A DNA stretch of 64,000 nucleotides, taken from the NCBI RefSeq assembly GCF_000332335.1, contig NZ_KB235948.1:5209302-5273301 (forward strand). Reading direction: 5' to 3'. Positions 53,166-62,116 of this stretch are shown here, piece after piece. Source of the DNA: Kamptonema formosum PCC 10802 (lineage in GTDB: Bacteria > Cyanobacteriota > Cyanobacteriia > Cyanobacteriales > Oscillatoriaceae). Below the pieces are notes generated by a model. It had not been told where the DNA came from. It ran no database searches and saw nothing but the letters and a program-made list of their open reading frames with translations. Within the stretch, counting starts at the first letter, position 1; every line of letters begins with the position of its first letter. The translations under genes were made by a program, and so were the position numbers.

Positions 53166-53747
53166 TCAGGGATTCACCGGTTGGACTTCCCAACCCCCCT
53201 CGCTGTCGAGCCGGTAGATGCAGCGATTTTGGGGATCGCCTCGCAACTCCAGATGATCCACAATTGCCGGCAAAAGCAGCAGCAGGCAAAAATGCGGTAA
53301 AGGCTCTCTGTCTGCCAGTGAGCTAGGCGCAAAAGCGCCCGCATCCGCTCTCGGTTTACCCGGATGTGGCCAAGCAAACTGCGCTCGTGCGCCCTCAGAG
53401 ATTTCCTGCCAAGCAATCTGCCGGGCTTTTTGCAGTTCTGAGTCCGGCTCAGTGTCTCGCACCAGCCTCAGCATTCCCGAAATGCGGAATTGCTCCCGCG
53501 TTTTCGGGAAATACCAGCAAGCCTCTCCCCAGGGATTGCTGTCAATTTGGCCGGCTTTCTCGCTGCGGGCGTCTGTGACAAATTTCAGCTGGTTGGTGTC
53601 GTCGAGAAAGCCGCGAAAAACAACAGTTCGGTTGGCCGGTTTGCCGTCATTCCCAACCGTCGCCAGTTGCAAGTAGCGGGCGTACACTAGGCTGCGATTG
53701 CGATAAAGGGCGCGGGCTAAAGGCGTTCGCCAAAGAGCGAGAGGCAT
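53166..53747 (-). CDS. FMN-dependent PPOX-class oxidase (Alr4036-like)
   Basis: A 193-residue split-barrel flavoprotein of the pyridoxamine-phosphate oxidase family. N-terminal FMN-binding strand YLQLATVGNDGKPANRTVVFRGFLDDTNQLKFVTDARSEKAGQI, then EACWYFPKTREQFRISGML, and the C-terminal RGDPQNRCIYRLDSEGGWEVQPVNP. This resembles the cyanobacterial Alr4036/Npun_F5749 group, distinct from PdxH, whose substrate is not established. ATG at 53747. No partner gene. Confidence 0.85.
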   Translation of the reverse strand: MPLALWRTPLARALYRNRSLVYARYLQLATVGNDGKPANRTVVFRGFLDDTNQLKFVTDARSEKAGQIDSNPWGEACWYFPKTREQFRISGMLRLVRDTEPDSELQKARQIAWQEISEGARAQFAWPHPGKPRADAGAFAPSSLADREPLPHFCLLLLLPAIVDHLELRGDPQNRCIYRLDSEGGWEVQPVNP

Positions 53748-53838
53748 GCAAATTTGAACTTGGTTAAGATAGGGCGTAGGGGCGTTACAGCGAGCGCCCT
53801 AACGCCCCCTCTGCATTAATATCCCAAATATTATATCA

Positions 53839-54405
53839 TTAAGGATTAAAATATTCTAGCGACTCCGTGACCCGGACAGCCTCTTCCGGACTGATGTTCT
53901 TGCAAGCCGATTTAGAACTGGCGGGGGGAACCCCCTCAGAGGTGCAGGCGTTGCGATAAAAGTTGCCATCCTTTTCCATCCAGTCAGAAAACATATAGCT
54001 GCGGGAGTTAGCCGCTTTTGCAGACTTCCCGTAATTCAGCTTGTAACTGCTGCCAAAAAACCGAGAGCTCACAGGTAAGCTGGATTCCAGTTCCGGGTTT
54101 CTCCCCCCACCGCCGATCGCTTCAATCGCAAAGCAGGAATTATTCGAGTCTCTGTAGAATATAATATATCGAGGCGCGCCGCCGGCACTTCCCGGAAGGA
54201 TTTCCGCCCGCACGATCTTAATCTCAAATCCGGGTGGGATATAAGTGGGGACAGCAATTCTTAGGCCGAGAGACTGCAGCAGCTGCACTTGAGCCGGTGA
54301 CAGTTGAGTGCCGGTTCTCTGCGCCAGTGCGGCAGAACCAGTTGCCGCACTTATAAATAAGGTACTCAAGCAGCAAAGTGCGGCGATTAAGGGTGAGGTT
54401 TTCAT
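53839..54405 (-). CDS. Secreted protein of unknown function
   Basis: A 188-residue protein with signal peptide (IAALCCLSTLFISAATGSAALA, cleavage near ALA-QRT). Mature part contains LRIAVPTYIPPGFEIKIVRAEILPG, four Cys and a C-terminal helix (SPEEAVRVTESLEYF). The start ATG lies 55 bp from the left end of an IS1-family element at 54461, so its promoter may have been displaced or altered. I do not recognise the family beyond cyanobacterial secreted proteins. Confidence 0.75.
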   Translation of the reverse strand: MKTSPLIAALCCLSTLFISAATGSAALAQRTGTQLSPAQVQLLQSLGLRIAVPTYIPPGFEIKIVRAEILPGSAGGAPRYIIFYRDSNNSCFAIEAIGGGGRNPELESSLPVSSRFFGSSYKLNYGKSAKAANSRSYMFSDWMEKDGNFYRNACTSEGVPPASSKSACKNISPEEAVRVTESLEYFNP

Positions 54406-54460
54406 CGCTAATTATCCGTTAATTTTTGTTAAAATTTGTAGCATTTATAAATGAGTTTCG

Positions 54461-55272
54461 GGGAGTGCTGCAAAGTAAGGACAGGTGTGCTAGAATGGTA
54501 ATTCTATCATGCCAGAAAACTTGAATTTTATGAATTGTCCACGCTGCGGATCTGAAAACATCGTTAAAAATGGCCTCACTCATAGTGGGAAGCAAAACTT
54601 TAAGTGTAGAGTCTGTGGCAGACAGTTTATTGAAAACCCCAGACATCAACCTATTACAGAAGAAACAAAAATCTTGGTAGATAAGCTTTTACTAGAGAAA
54701 ATCCCCCTAGCTGGAATTGCCCGAGTAACAGGAGTGTCTCTCAGGTGGCTGCAATACTATATCCATCAAAAATTTGCCTCAGTTCCCAGACAGGTTCAAG
54801 TCAAATCAAAAAAAAAGGGCAAGCTAACCATTCAATGTGATGAACTGTGGTCATTTGTAGGTCACAAGGGCAACAAACAGTGGGTCTGGCTGGCTATTGA
54901 TGTGTTAACCAAGGAGATTGTAGGAGTATATATTGGGAGCAGAGATGAAGCCGGTGCCAAAGGTCTTTGGGATTCTCTCCCACCAGTTTATCGCCAATGC
55001 GCTATTAGTTACACAGATTTTTGGAGTGCTTATTCCAGAGTTTTTCCTCAAAGTCGGCACAAAGCAGTAGGGAAAGAAACCGGCAAGACTTTCTATATAG
55101 AACGGTTTAACAATACCCTCAGGCAAAGAGTGTCAAGATTAGTTAGAAAGACTCTGGCATTTTCTAAAAAACTATCGAATCATATTGGGGCGATTTGGTA
55201 TTTTATCCATCCTTATAACTTTTCTTTACAGAAGTGATCCACATTCCTGTATCCTTACTTTGCAGCACCACC
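54461..55272 (+). mobile_element. IS1-family insertion sequence
   Basis: 812 bp. Terminal inverted repeats: left GGGAGTGCTGCAAAGTAAGG, right (read inward) GGTGGTGCTGCAAAGTAAGG, 18 of 20 identical. Flanks form a near-perfect 8-bp target duplication, GAGTTTCG (54453-54460) and GATTTTCG (55273-55280), one mismatch. It carries one intact transposase ORF. The host DNA around it is the upstream region of the gene ending at 53839. Confidence 0.9.
54530..55237 (+). CDS. IS1-family transposase
   Basis: A 235-residue transposase. N-terminal zinc finger CPRCGS ... CRVCGRQFIENP, then an HTH-like segment (LEKIPLAGIARVTGVSLRWLQYYIHQ). DDE core: CDELWSFVGHKGNKQWVWLAIDV, ISYTDFWSAYSRVFP, and FYIERFNNTLRQRVSRLVRKTLAFSKKLSNHIG. 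It is encoded in one continuous frame, as in the single-ORF IS1 members of cyanobacteria, rather than by a frameshift. I start at ATG 54530, giving MNCPRCGS; an in-frame ATG at 54509 would add 7 residues. The element looks recently active because it is intact. Confidence 0.93.
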   Translation: MNCPRCGSENIVKNGLTHSGKQNFKCRVCGRQFIENPRHQPITEETKILVDKLLLEKIPLAGIARVTGVSLRWLQYYIHQKFASVPRQVQVKSKKKGKLTIQCDELWSFVGHKGNKQWVWLAIDVLTKEIVGVYIGSRDEAGAKGLWDSLPPVYRQCAISYTDFWSAYSRVFPQSRHKAVGKETGKTFYIERFNNTLRQRVSRLVRKTLAFSKKLSNHIGAIWYFIHPYNFSLQK

Positions 55273-55423
55273 GATTTTCGCAACTTATGGCTGCCCAGAT
55301 ACCGTGAGCATCCCGATTATGTAGGGGCGAAGCATTCGGGCGAATAATCTCTCGGGAAAAACCAGCAATTGCTCATCCGAATGCTTCGCCCTCATCAGGG
55401 TAGTTTCAAAAACGGGTTGCTCC

Positions 55424-55460
55424 CCAGACCCCCGGTTTATTTGAGAAACCGGGGGTCTTA
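55424..55460. repeat. CCCGGTTT hairpin core
   Basis: AGACCCCCGGTTT/AAACCGGGGGTCT with a TATTTGAG loop; relative of the GAAACCCGGTTTC element but with a different stem base. Confidence 0.7.
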
Positions 55461-55484
55461 AATTTACACAAATGATTTAGGCGC

Positions 55485-55596
55485 TAGAGCGGCACTCAGT
55501 TATATGAAGTCCGCATTCATAACCCGGTTTATTTAAGAAACCAGCTCTTTACTTACCTCACTAATATGAGGAGCGCTCTAGTTGAGAACTTCTATA
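55485..55596. mobile_element. GAAACCCGGTTTC hairpin element, TATAGCG family, copy 6 (degenerate)
   Basis: About 112 bp: left TAGAGCGGCACTCAG, central AACCCGGTTTATTTAAGAAACC, right TTGAGAACTTCTATA. Similar layout to copies 1-5 with several substitutions. Confidence 0.5.
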
Positions 55597-55649
55597 AATG
55601 ACCTCTAACTCGTCTTTAAATAGGGGGTTCAGTCCCCAGCGGTTGCTTG

Positions 55650-55812
55650 TATAGCAGCAGTCATATTGGTTAAAACAATAGAAGCTTCGGGAGCTCTGGA
55701 GCAAGGGAGGCCGAAATGTAGGTTTCCTAAATGCTTACTGCTCTATAGACGTAGGGCAGGCGTCCGCCGAGCCTGAAGGTCTAATGTTCTAACCTAAGTG
55801 CATACTGCTATA
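55650..55812. mobile_element. MITE-like element, TATAGCAG family, copy E
   Basis: 163 bp: left TATAGCAGCAGTCATATTGG, right CCTAAGTGCATACTGCTATA. Core matches copy D, with about 30 bp extra. Intact ends suggest recent mobility. Confidence 0.85.
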
Positions 55813-56264
55813 TCTGTATTTTTGACCGTGCTGGCGGCAAAACCCAATAAACCGCTGGTTCAACAGTAGCCTCTGGGCGTGTTGCTGAAATCCCGAGCGA
55901 TGAGTTCAACCCGCCTTTGTTGCAGTTTGGCAAAGCGCCGGGCTGTGCCGGTGCGGTTCAAAACCTAGAAAACCCTATCTTGGATGCTCGGGCTGTTTCT
56001 CTCCGCTTGACTTGAGCTACCCGCCCTCACCCCGGCCAATCTATTGTTGTCAACCTGTAATAGAGGGGCTTGCGAGAGCAGGGCAGCGCTCCCGGTGAAA
56101 CTGGGGCCATCCTCTCGCGGTTGCGCCGGCGGGGTGCGGCCTGCGGCGGCTAGAATCAGTTAACCTCTAGTTATAGTGCAAAATGTCTCGTTTTTCAAGG
56201 TTTGACCGCTATATCTAAAATCGCTTACAGTGGGGAGCGGTTCAACAACAGCGAGACATCACCG

Positions 56265-58831
56265 ATGATTAAAGGACTCGACCGAATACGCCAGACAGGG
56301 GACTTTCCAGAAACAGCACCGGCAGCCAACCCGGTATTCTTCAGGACATATAGCCGTCGCACGAGTGCCGGTCGCGAGACGTGGGAGCAGGTGTGCCAGC
56401 GCACCGTGCGGGGGCTGGCCAAACTCGGCCAGCTCACCCCCGAAGAAGCTGACCTGCTGTACCGGATGCAGCGCCAGCTGAAAGCCCTTTCCTCTGGGCG
56501 CTGGCTGTGGGTGGGGGGTAATGAGTGGATCGAGCAGCAAGAGAACTTCTCAGGCGCGTACAACTGCTCTTCGACAAACATTACCGACTGGCGAGCCTTT
56601 GGGCTGCTGATGGATCTGGCCATGATGGGCTGCGGCACCGGCGCAGTGCTCGAACCCCGCTACATCAGCAAACTCCCAGCCATTCGCAATCGCCTTAACG
56701 TAACCGTCGGAGGTGAGATTGGCTCAACCCCCGCCCACTTGCGCCGAGAGCTGACAGAAGTCAGGATAGAAGGCGGCGTTAGCGTAGCGCCTCCGCAGGA
56801 ACTGGTGCGCATGTATGTGGGCGACAGCCGTCAAGGCTGGGTGGGGTGCTATCAAGCCCTGCTGGAACTGTCCACAGATGAGCGGTTTTCCGGAGAAGTT
56901 CAGGTTTTCGTTGACCTCAGCGATGTTCGGGCTGCCGGTGAGCCTCTGAAAGGCTTTGGGGGTGTGGCAAATCCTGTGAAATTGCCAGAACTTTACCAAC
57001 GCTGCGCGGCTATACTGAATAAAGCCGTTGGCCGGCAGTTGAATTCCGTTGAATGCTGCCTGCTGATTGATGAAGCCGCTGTCTGTATCGTTGCCGGCAA
57101 TATTCGCCGGTCTGCCGGCATGCGCCAGTTCCACGCTGAAGACACACTGGGAGCAAATGCCAAGAATAATCTCTGGCAGCAGGATGAAAATGGCAACTGG
57201 CGGATTGACCCAGAGCGCGATGCCCTTCGCATGGCAAACCACACTAGAATATTTCACCAAAAACCCTCAGAGCAAGAGTGCGTCGAGGCGGTGCGAAAGC
57301 AGTATTACAGTGGAGAGGGTGCCATCCAGTGGGCCGGCGAAGCCGTGGCCAGGGCTAATTGCGATTTGCTCTCGATATCAGAGCAAAAAAAAGACTTTCT
57401 GAAAGCTTATGACCGAGGAGAAGCTAGAGAGTGGTTGCAGGAACGCTATCCCAATATCGCTCCCGATGAGTTAGAACACCGACTCGCTCGTGTGGGATTA
57501 AATCCTTGCGGTAGCTGAGATTTTGCCGCCTAACCTGGGGACAGGTTAGACAGTCAGAGGGTGAATTGCTGGAAACCTAAACACATCCGGTGTGCGTGGC
57601 AATCAGCAGCGAAGCTCCAGATGTAAAGCCGTAAACTTCAGGGCTGGAGAACGTTCAGAGACTAGGCCTGCGGGAAACCAATAACGGTCAGATAGCGCCC
57701 TCCACCTAGAACAGGTGAAGATATAGTCCAATCCTGTCAGAAATGGCAGCTTTAATGGAAATTCTAGGCTCAAACTTCCACTGCAATCTTTCGGAGATAC
57801 ACCTCAATCAAATTGACCCACAGAATTACAAGGAACAGGAGGAGGCTTTCACCGCCGGCGCACTGTCTGTAGCCGTGCTGCTGAACCACAAATTTGTTGA
57901 GCCCCGCTACCAGTACAGCCGCGAGCTAGACCCAATTGTGGGGGTGTCCTTCACCGGCTTGTTTGACTTTTTCGTCAGTGCTTTCGGCCCTGACTGGCTG
58001 CGCTGGTGGGCCCAAGGGCGACCGGCAACCCCACAGGGGCTGGAGTTTAAGCGCCAAGAGCAGGAATACCTGAGCCGGTGGAAAGACATCGTGCACCGCA
58101 CCGTGTGGGATTACTGCGACCGGCACGGATTGAAACGCCCGAATCGCTGCACAACGGTGCAGCCATCCGGAACAAAATCCCTGCTCACCGGCGCGTCTCC
58201 GGGATGGCACCCGCCAAAATCGCAACGTTTTATCCGCCGCATTACTTTCCGGAAAAATGACCCCGTAGCGCTGGCTTGTATTGACTACGGTTACAGCGTT
58301 ATTCCCTCTCAGTCTGACAGAGATGAAAACGGGAATCTTTTGAATGACGCTTTCGATCCCCGATGTCAAGAATGGCTGGTGGAAATCCCCGTCGCCGTAC
58401 CCTGGGCTGATATGCCCGGGGCGGATGACATTGACATCAGCCAGTTCTCAGCGCTGGCCCAAATGGACTTTTATATGCAAGTCCAAAAATTCTACGTCCG
58501 GCACAATACTTCGGCGACGATCGAGCTGCGCGAAAACGAAATTGAAGCCTTGGGGACTCGCATTTATGAAGCGATTCGAGATGATGAAGGGTATATTTCC
58601 GCCGCACTTCTGGCGCGGTTTGATGACCATCAAACCTTCCCGCGCTTGCCATTCGAGCCAGTAAGTAAGGAGCAGTATAACCAGCTTGTGAGGGAGGTTT
58701 TAAAGCAGCGGCGGACGGAGGATTTTCATGGGGCTTTGAGTCGCTACGACTCCGGTGAATTGTCAGAAGCTGGGCCTGCCGGTTGCGATTCCGACAAGTG
58801 CCTGTTGCCCGAACAGGCTCCAAGTTCCTAA
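56265..58831 (+). CDS. nrdJ: AdoCbl-dependent ribonucleoside-triphosphate reductase, group I intron-split
   Basis: Class II monomeric ribonucleotide reductase (RTPR type), predicted 773 residues after splicing: exon 1 56265-57512 (416 codons), exon 2 57758-58831 (357 residues plus stop). It makes dNTPs with adenosylcobalamin. Catalytic residues: Cys101 in YNCSSTNI, Cys415 and Glu417 in the NPCGE motif (counterparts of Cys408/Glu410 in Lactobacillus RTPR; the intron lies between Gly416 and Glu417), Cys425 in SNFHCNL, and the terminal relay pair in CDSDKC. Exon 2 also has VQPSGTKSLLTGASPGWHPP. Reading through the intron gives a stop right after NPCGS, so the gene works only if spliced. Start ATG 56265; an earlier frame to 56202 is noncoding. 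Confidence 0.93.
57513..57757 (+). ncRNA. Group I intron in nrdJ
   Basis: 245 nt. 5' exon ends in GGT (U at 57512), 3' intron end is G57757. P1: exon GCGGU pairs with GCCGC (57525-57529), giving the expected U-G wobble at the 5' splice site. P10: 3' exon GAAAU can pair with AUUUU (57520-57524). Core elements in order: P (AATTGCTGGAAACC, 57564-57577), Q (AATCAGCAGCGAAGC, 57601-57615; GCTG/CAGC makes P4), R (GTTCAGAGACTA, 57653-57664), S (AAGATATAGTCC, 57718-57729). No internal ORF, so no homing endonuclease. Likely self-splicing. Confidence 0.95.
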
Positions 58832-58848
58832 GCAGCGGAAACCGCAGC

Positions 58849-58881
58849 AAATCCCCAAGGCGATCCTTTGGGGATTTTGAT
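58849..58881 (+). terminator. Terminator of nrdJ
   Basis: Stem AAATCCCCAA (58849-58858) with TTGGGGATTT (58868-58877), 9-nt loop, followed by TGATGAG; the T-rich 3' arm makes it a plausible weak intrinsic terminator. Confidence 0.65.
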
Positions 58882-59069
58882 GAGTTATGGTACAATTGTT
58901 GGAAGTGAGTCCTGCCGGTCGCGCCGCTGGCAGCAAGCCGGTGAAAAATAAGTGTGCCTTCCCCGACCCAAAACCGGAATAGGCCCACCGGCAGCCCCAC
59001 AGCCTGCCTGCGCGCAGACGCGCTAGGATACCAAATGACAGCAAACCGGCTTAAAGCAGGAGACTCTAA

Positions 59070-59291
59070 ATGTTCCTAGATGAACTGAGCCCAGTTTTCA
59101 AAGAACTCACCCAGTATCCAGTTGCCTTCTTGGGCGGCTTCTTCTCGGGTATCCTCCGGCTCAACCTCTCCGACGACCCAGTGAAAAGCTGGCTCGACCG
59201 GCAAGCCGGCACTCCCTCCCAGACTTCCGGATATGGCGACGACACCAACGGCGGCAGCAGGAGTGGCCCTCAGTCCATTGCCATTGACTGA
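59070..59291 (+). CDS. Small conserved cyanobacterial protein
   Basis: A 73-residue protein beginning MFLDELSPVFKELTQYPVAFLGGFFSGILRLNLSDDPVKSWLDRQ, a short amphipathic/hydrophobic segment (16-30), and a Ser/Gly/Asp-rich tail. I recognise it as a cyanobacteria-wide hypothetical protein with the conserved PVAFLGGFFSG(L/I)LRL segment. Function unknown. ATG at 59070; CAGGAGACTC supplies a ribosome-binding site 9 bp upstream. Single gene between nrdJ and the RRM gene. Confidence 0.8.
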   Translation: MFLDELSPVFKELTQYPVAFLGGFFSGILRLNLSDDPVKSWLDRQAGTPSQTSGYGDDTNGGSRSGPQSIAID

Positions 59292-59908
59292 GGTTCAGTC
59301 CGGCTGAAGATAGCTTGGGGCAGCGCTATTTCAGTCCCGCAACCGGGATTTACATCATCTCCGGTTGCATTGCTGTTGCGATCTCGGGTTCCAGCACACC
59401 CCAACCCGGCCAAGTAGGGGCGGGGACGGCCCAAAAACACAACGTTCTGGGGGGCGGGGAAGCCAGCACCCAAAGGTGTGCCAGACCTGTTGCAGGCGCT
59501 GCCGGTCCGACTAACCTTTGCCAGCGACAGAGATGTCCGGCGATACCACCATTCCCCGGACTTCCGGACTGGGGCTGCCCTGCCACTCTACCAGTGCGGT
59601 CAAAAAAATCTCACCTCCCCTAGATGTAGTGTGTTGCCGGCAGGCTGAGGAACTTCTGAGCCCCCCACAAGTTTGTCAAACAGATAACCGGGCAAAATGA
59701 AATTTACAAGTTATCATAGGACACAAATAAGTTCAGTTCTATCACCCACAGGTTGAGTTGAAGACGCCGCTGCCGCCTTGAGTGGGGGCCAAGTTTTGAA
59801 ATTCAGCCCGAGGTGAATCAGACAGTCAAGACTTGGCCTGACCCGCACAGGCAAGAGTTTCGTCTGTGCCTCTGAACTTCAGTTGCTCGTTCAGATTTCG
59901 TGACCCAC
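59292..59908. other. Spacer containing the structured leader of the RRM gene
   Basis: No gene seen in 59292-59780. The last 120 bases form two stem-loops (59787-59869), annotated separately. Confidence 0.5.
59787..59869 (+). promoter_or_regulatory. Structured 5' leader of RRM gene
   Basis: Stem-loop 1: GGCCAAGTTTTGA (59787-59799) pairs 12/13 with TCAAGACTTGGCC (59826-59838), and inside it ATTCA (59801-59805) pairs with TGAAT (59814-59818). Stem-loop 2: GCACAGGC (59845-59852) pairs 7/8 with GTCTGTGC (59862-59869). These sit 40 bp ahead of the start codon. Cyanobacterial rbp genes are cold-induced, and their long leaders fit post-transcriptional control (the latter is inference). Confidence 0.55.
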
Positions 59909-60184
59909 ATGACCATTTACATTGGAAACCTGTCTTACCAAGCCACCGAAGAAGACTTAAAAGCAATATTTGCAGAATACGGCCCGGTCAAACGAGTCGT
60001 ATTGCCGACAGACCGAGAAACCGGGCGGATGCGCGGCTTTGCATTTGTTGAAATGTCAGACGACGCTCATGAAGATACCGCCATTTCAGAATTAGACGGC
60101 GCGGAATGGATGGGGCGGCAGCTGAAGGTGAATAAGGCGAGACCAAAAGAAGATAATCGCCCCAGCCGTCGCAACAACTTCTAG
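59909..60184 (+). CDS. rbp: RRM-type RNA-binding protein
   Basis: A 91-residue protein with one RNA recognition motif. RNP2 is IYIGNLSY (residues 3-10), RNP1 is RGFAFVEM (residues 43-50), and the C-terminus is short and Arg/Asn-rich (KEDNRPSRRNNF). This is the cyanobacterial Rbp type I/II without a glycine-rich tail. It binds mRNA; roles in cold adaptation and mRNA localisation to thylakoids are known for homologues. ATG at 59909 fits the family start; a GTG nine bases upstream is also in frame. It has a structured leader and a strong terminator. Confidence 0.95.
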   Translation: MTIYIGNLSYQATEEDLKAIFAEYGPVKRVVLPTDRETGRMRGFAFVEMSDDAHEDTAISELDGAEWMGRQLKVNKARPKEDNRPSRRNNF

Positions 60185-61004
60185 GGCGATCTAGGCGACG
60201 GCGAGTCTCTGCCCCCAAGCCAGCAGCCGCTCCTGAGAGCTGTAGGAAAAGACACCCAACAAAACTGAATTCCCACCCAAAACTATCTAGCGGGCACCAG
60301 ACAGAGTAAGCCCAGACTCTGACTGGTGTCGGCTGGATTTTTATTTTTAAGCAGGGGGAAGAGCGAGTGAGTGGAATCAGCGCCTGAAAGCTAATTTATA
60401 AGGAAAATGCGGAGCAACAAGAAACCGGGTGTCTTGTACTGGGGGAGCTGGAAAACTCAGCCATCTTGCGGCAAGATTCCCGGGTTCTGCCTGCCCATTC
60501 AGGCTTAACAATTAGTTTATAAATCACCAGACCCCTTCTGCCGGTGGCACCCAGTTGCTAAAACCCTTATATTTTCGTCAATTCTGGCTTCTCCCACCGC
60601 AGCCATGTCCACCCCTGCTTAAAGGAGCCCAACATCTGAAAAACCCACCTCAATCAAGCTCCCCCCGCCCGAGCCAGCACTGAGAGGGGGTGAGGCACCT
60701 CATGCAAAACCGGCACGCACTTCGCACAATGTTTGCATTGAACTATTGATGTTTTGTTCAACAGGCGCTGCTTTTCGGGTGAATAAGCAAAGATACTCAA
60801 CACAAATCGAGAACATTCTTTAGTTCCCATAAAATTAATCGCCCGTCTAGAAATCGCTCCCTAAGATAGTAAGTGAGGGACGATCGGCACCACGCCCGCC
60901 GGCAGAGGCGGTGCCACCGGCGGGGATCCGCCCCCGGAGCCGTTGCCCTCCGATGTAGAGAGGCGAAATTCCGCGTCTCAAGCCACGACAGGGAGGATAA
61001 AACA
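60185..61004. other. Spacer upstream of fbp
   Basis: Contains the rbp terminator, a half GAAACCGGGTGTC element (60420-60435), and the fbp leader. No gene seen; a 44-codon in-frame extension of fbp from 60873 is GC-rich and unlike FBPase. Confidence 0.5.
60295..60348 (+). terminator. Rho-independent terminator of rbp
   Basis: Stem CACCAGACAGAGT (60295-60307) with ACTCTGACTGGTG (60316-60328), 12/13 pairs, then TCGGCTGGATTTTTATTTTT. The U-tract starts 10 bp after the stem, a slightly long gap. Confidence 0.85.
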
Positions 61005-62063
61005 ATGGCAGACAATTATCAGCCGAGCTCCTCGGAACACGCCCTGGACCGGGATTGCACGACCCTGTCCCGTCACGTCCTGCAGCAGCTCCAGAGCTTC
61101 TCCGCTGACGCTCAGGACCTGAGCGCCCTGATGAATCGCATTGCCCTAGCGGCCAAGCTGATTTCTCGCCGCCTCAGCCGGGCTGGGTTGCTCGAAGGCG
61201 TGCTGGGATTCACCGGCGAGGTGAACGTGCAGGGAGAATCCGTCAAAAAGATGGACGTCTACGCCAATGAAGTGTTTATCTCCGTCTTCAAGCAAAGCGG
61301 GCTGGTCTGTCGGCTGGCGTCTGAGGAAATGGAAAAACCCTACTATATTCCAGAAAACTGCCCCATTGGACGCTACACCCTGCTCTATGACCCGATTGAT
61401 GGCTCTTCCAACCTCGATATAAACCTCAATCTGGGTTCCATCTTCTCGATTCGCCAGCAAGAAGGTACAGACGAGGATGGCTCCGCCCTCGACCTGCTAC
61501 AGCACGGGCGCAAGCAAATCGCCGCCGGCTACATCCTCTATGGGCCCAGCACCATGCTCGTCTACTCCATCGGCAGAGGAGTCCACTCCTTCACCCTCGA
61601 CCCCAGCCTGGGCGAGTTTATCCTGTCCCACGAAAACATCCGGGTTCCCGATCACGGCTCCATTTACAGCGTCAACGAAGGCAACTTCTGGCAGTGGGAC
61701 GAATCGATCCGGGACTACATCCGCTACGTCCACCGGCATGAAGGCTACACTGCACGCTATGGCGGAGCCCTGGTGGGAGACTTCCACCGCATCCTCTTAC
61801 TCGGCGGCGTGTTCTTGTACCCCGGTACAGTCAAAAAACCGGAAGGCAAATTGCGCCTGCTCTACGAAACGGCTCCCTTGGCCTTTTTGATTGAGCAAGC
61901 CGGCGGACGGGCCAGCACCGGCCTCCAAGATATCTTGGACGTCGTGCCAGACTTTCTCCACGCCCGCACCCCCCTGATTATCGGCAGCAAAGACGATGTG
62001 GAACTCGTCGAGTCCTTCATTCGCGAGCGAACCGAGGAAAAAACAGTCAGCCTCACAAAGTAA
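61005..62063 (+). CDS. fbp: Class I fructose-1,6-bisphosphatase
   Basis: A 352-residue FBPase of the Calvin cycle and gluconeogenesis (fructose-1,6-bisphosphate to fructose-6-phosphate). Substrate/metal motif [23 protein letters not shown] (near residues 125-150), [23 protein letters not shown], and the C-terminal substrate loop [20 protein letters not shown]-terminal Cys and Cys in [13 protein letters not shown] might be redox sites but the plant-type redox loop is absent. The ATG at 61005 follows GGGAGGATAAAACA. Directly followed by tal (95 bp), as in the cyanobacterial fbp-tal oxidative pentose phosphate neighbourhood. Confidence 0.95.
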   Translation: MADNYQPSSSEHALDRDCTTLSRHVLQQLQSFSADAQDLSALMNRIALAAKLISRRLSRAGLLEGVLGFTGEVNVQGESVKKMDVYANEVFISVFKQSGLVCRLASEEMEKPYYIPENCPIGRYTLLYDPIDGSSNLDINLNLGSIFSIRQQEGTDEDGSALDLLQHGRKQIAAGYILYGPSTMLVYSIGRGVHSFTLDPSLGEFILSHENIRVPDHGSIYSVNEGNFWQWDESIRDYIRYVHRHEGYTARYGGALVGDFHRILLLGGVFLYPGTVKKPEGKLRLLYETAPLAFLIEQAGGRASTGLQDILDVVPDFLHARTPLIIGSKDDVELVESFIRERTEEKTVSLTK

Positions 62064-62094
62064 TGAGTGATGAGTGACTTCACCTCATTGCTCA

Positions 62095-62116
62095 GGGCGG
62101 GCTCCGGTGCCCGCCC
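62095..62116. other. GC hairpin between fbp and tal
   Basis: GGGCGGG (62095-62101) pairs with CCCGCCC (62110-62116), 8-nt loop. Possible partial terminator or processing site that could tune tal relative to fbp expression. Confidence 0.55.

Larger units (their letters stand above)
55238..56264. other. Repeat-rich spacer upstream of nrdJ
   Basis: Contains the IS right end, a hairpin core at 55424-55460, element copy 6 (55485-55596), MITE copy E (55650-55812) and about 450 bp of unique sequence with the nrdJ leader. I looked for a cobalamin riboswitch and do not see a B12 box (GCCACTG) near the start. Confidence 0.55.

Noticed and set aside
55813..56264. Cobalamin riboswitch upstream of nrdJ
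   Set aside because: No B12 box or typical core sequence could be found by eye; the GC-rich hairpins there do not match the consensus.
56202..58831. nrdJ as a frameshifted pseudogene or two genes
   Set aside because: The junction sequence has all group I intron signals and the exons join in frame to a complete reductase, so an intron is the better explanation.
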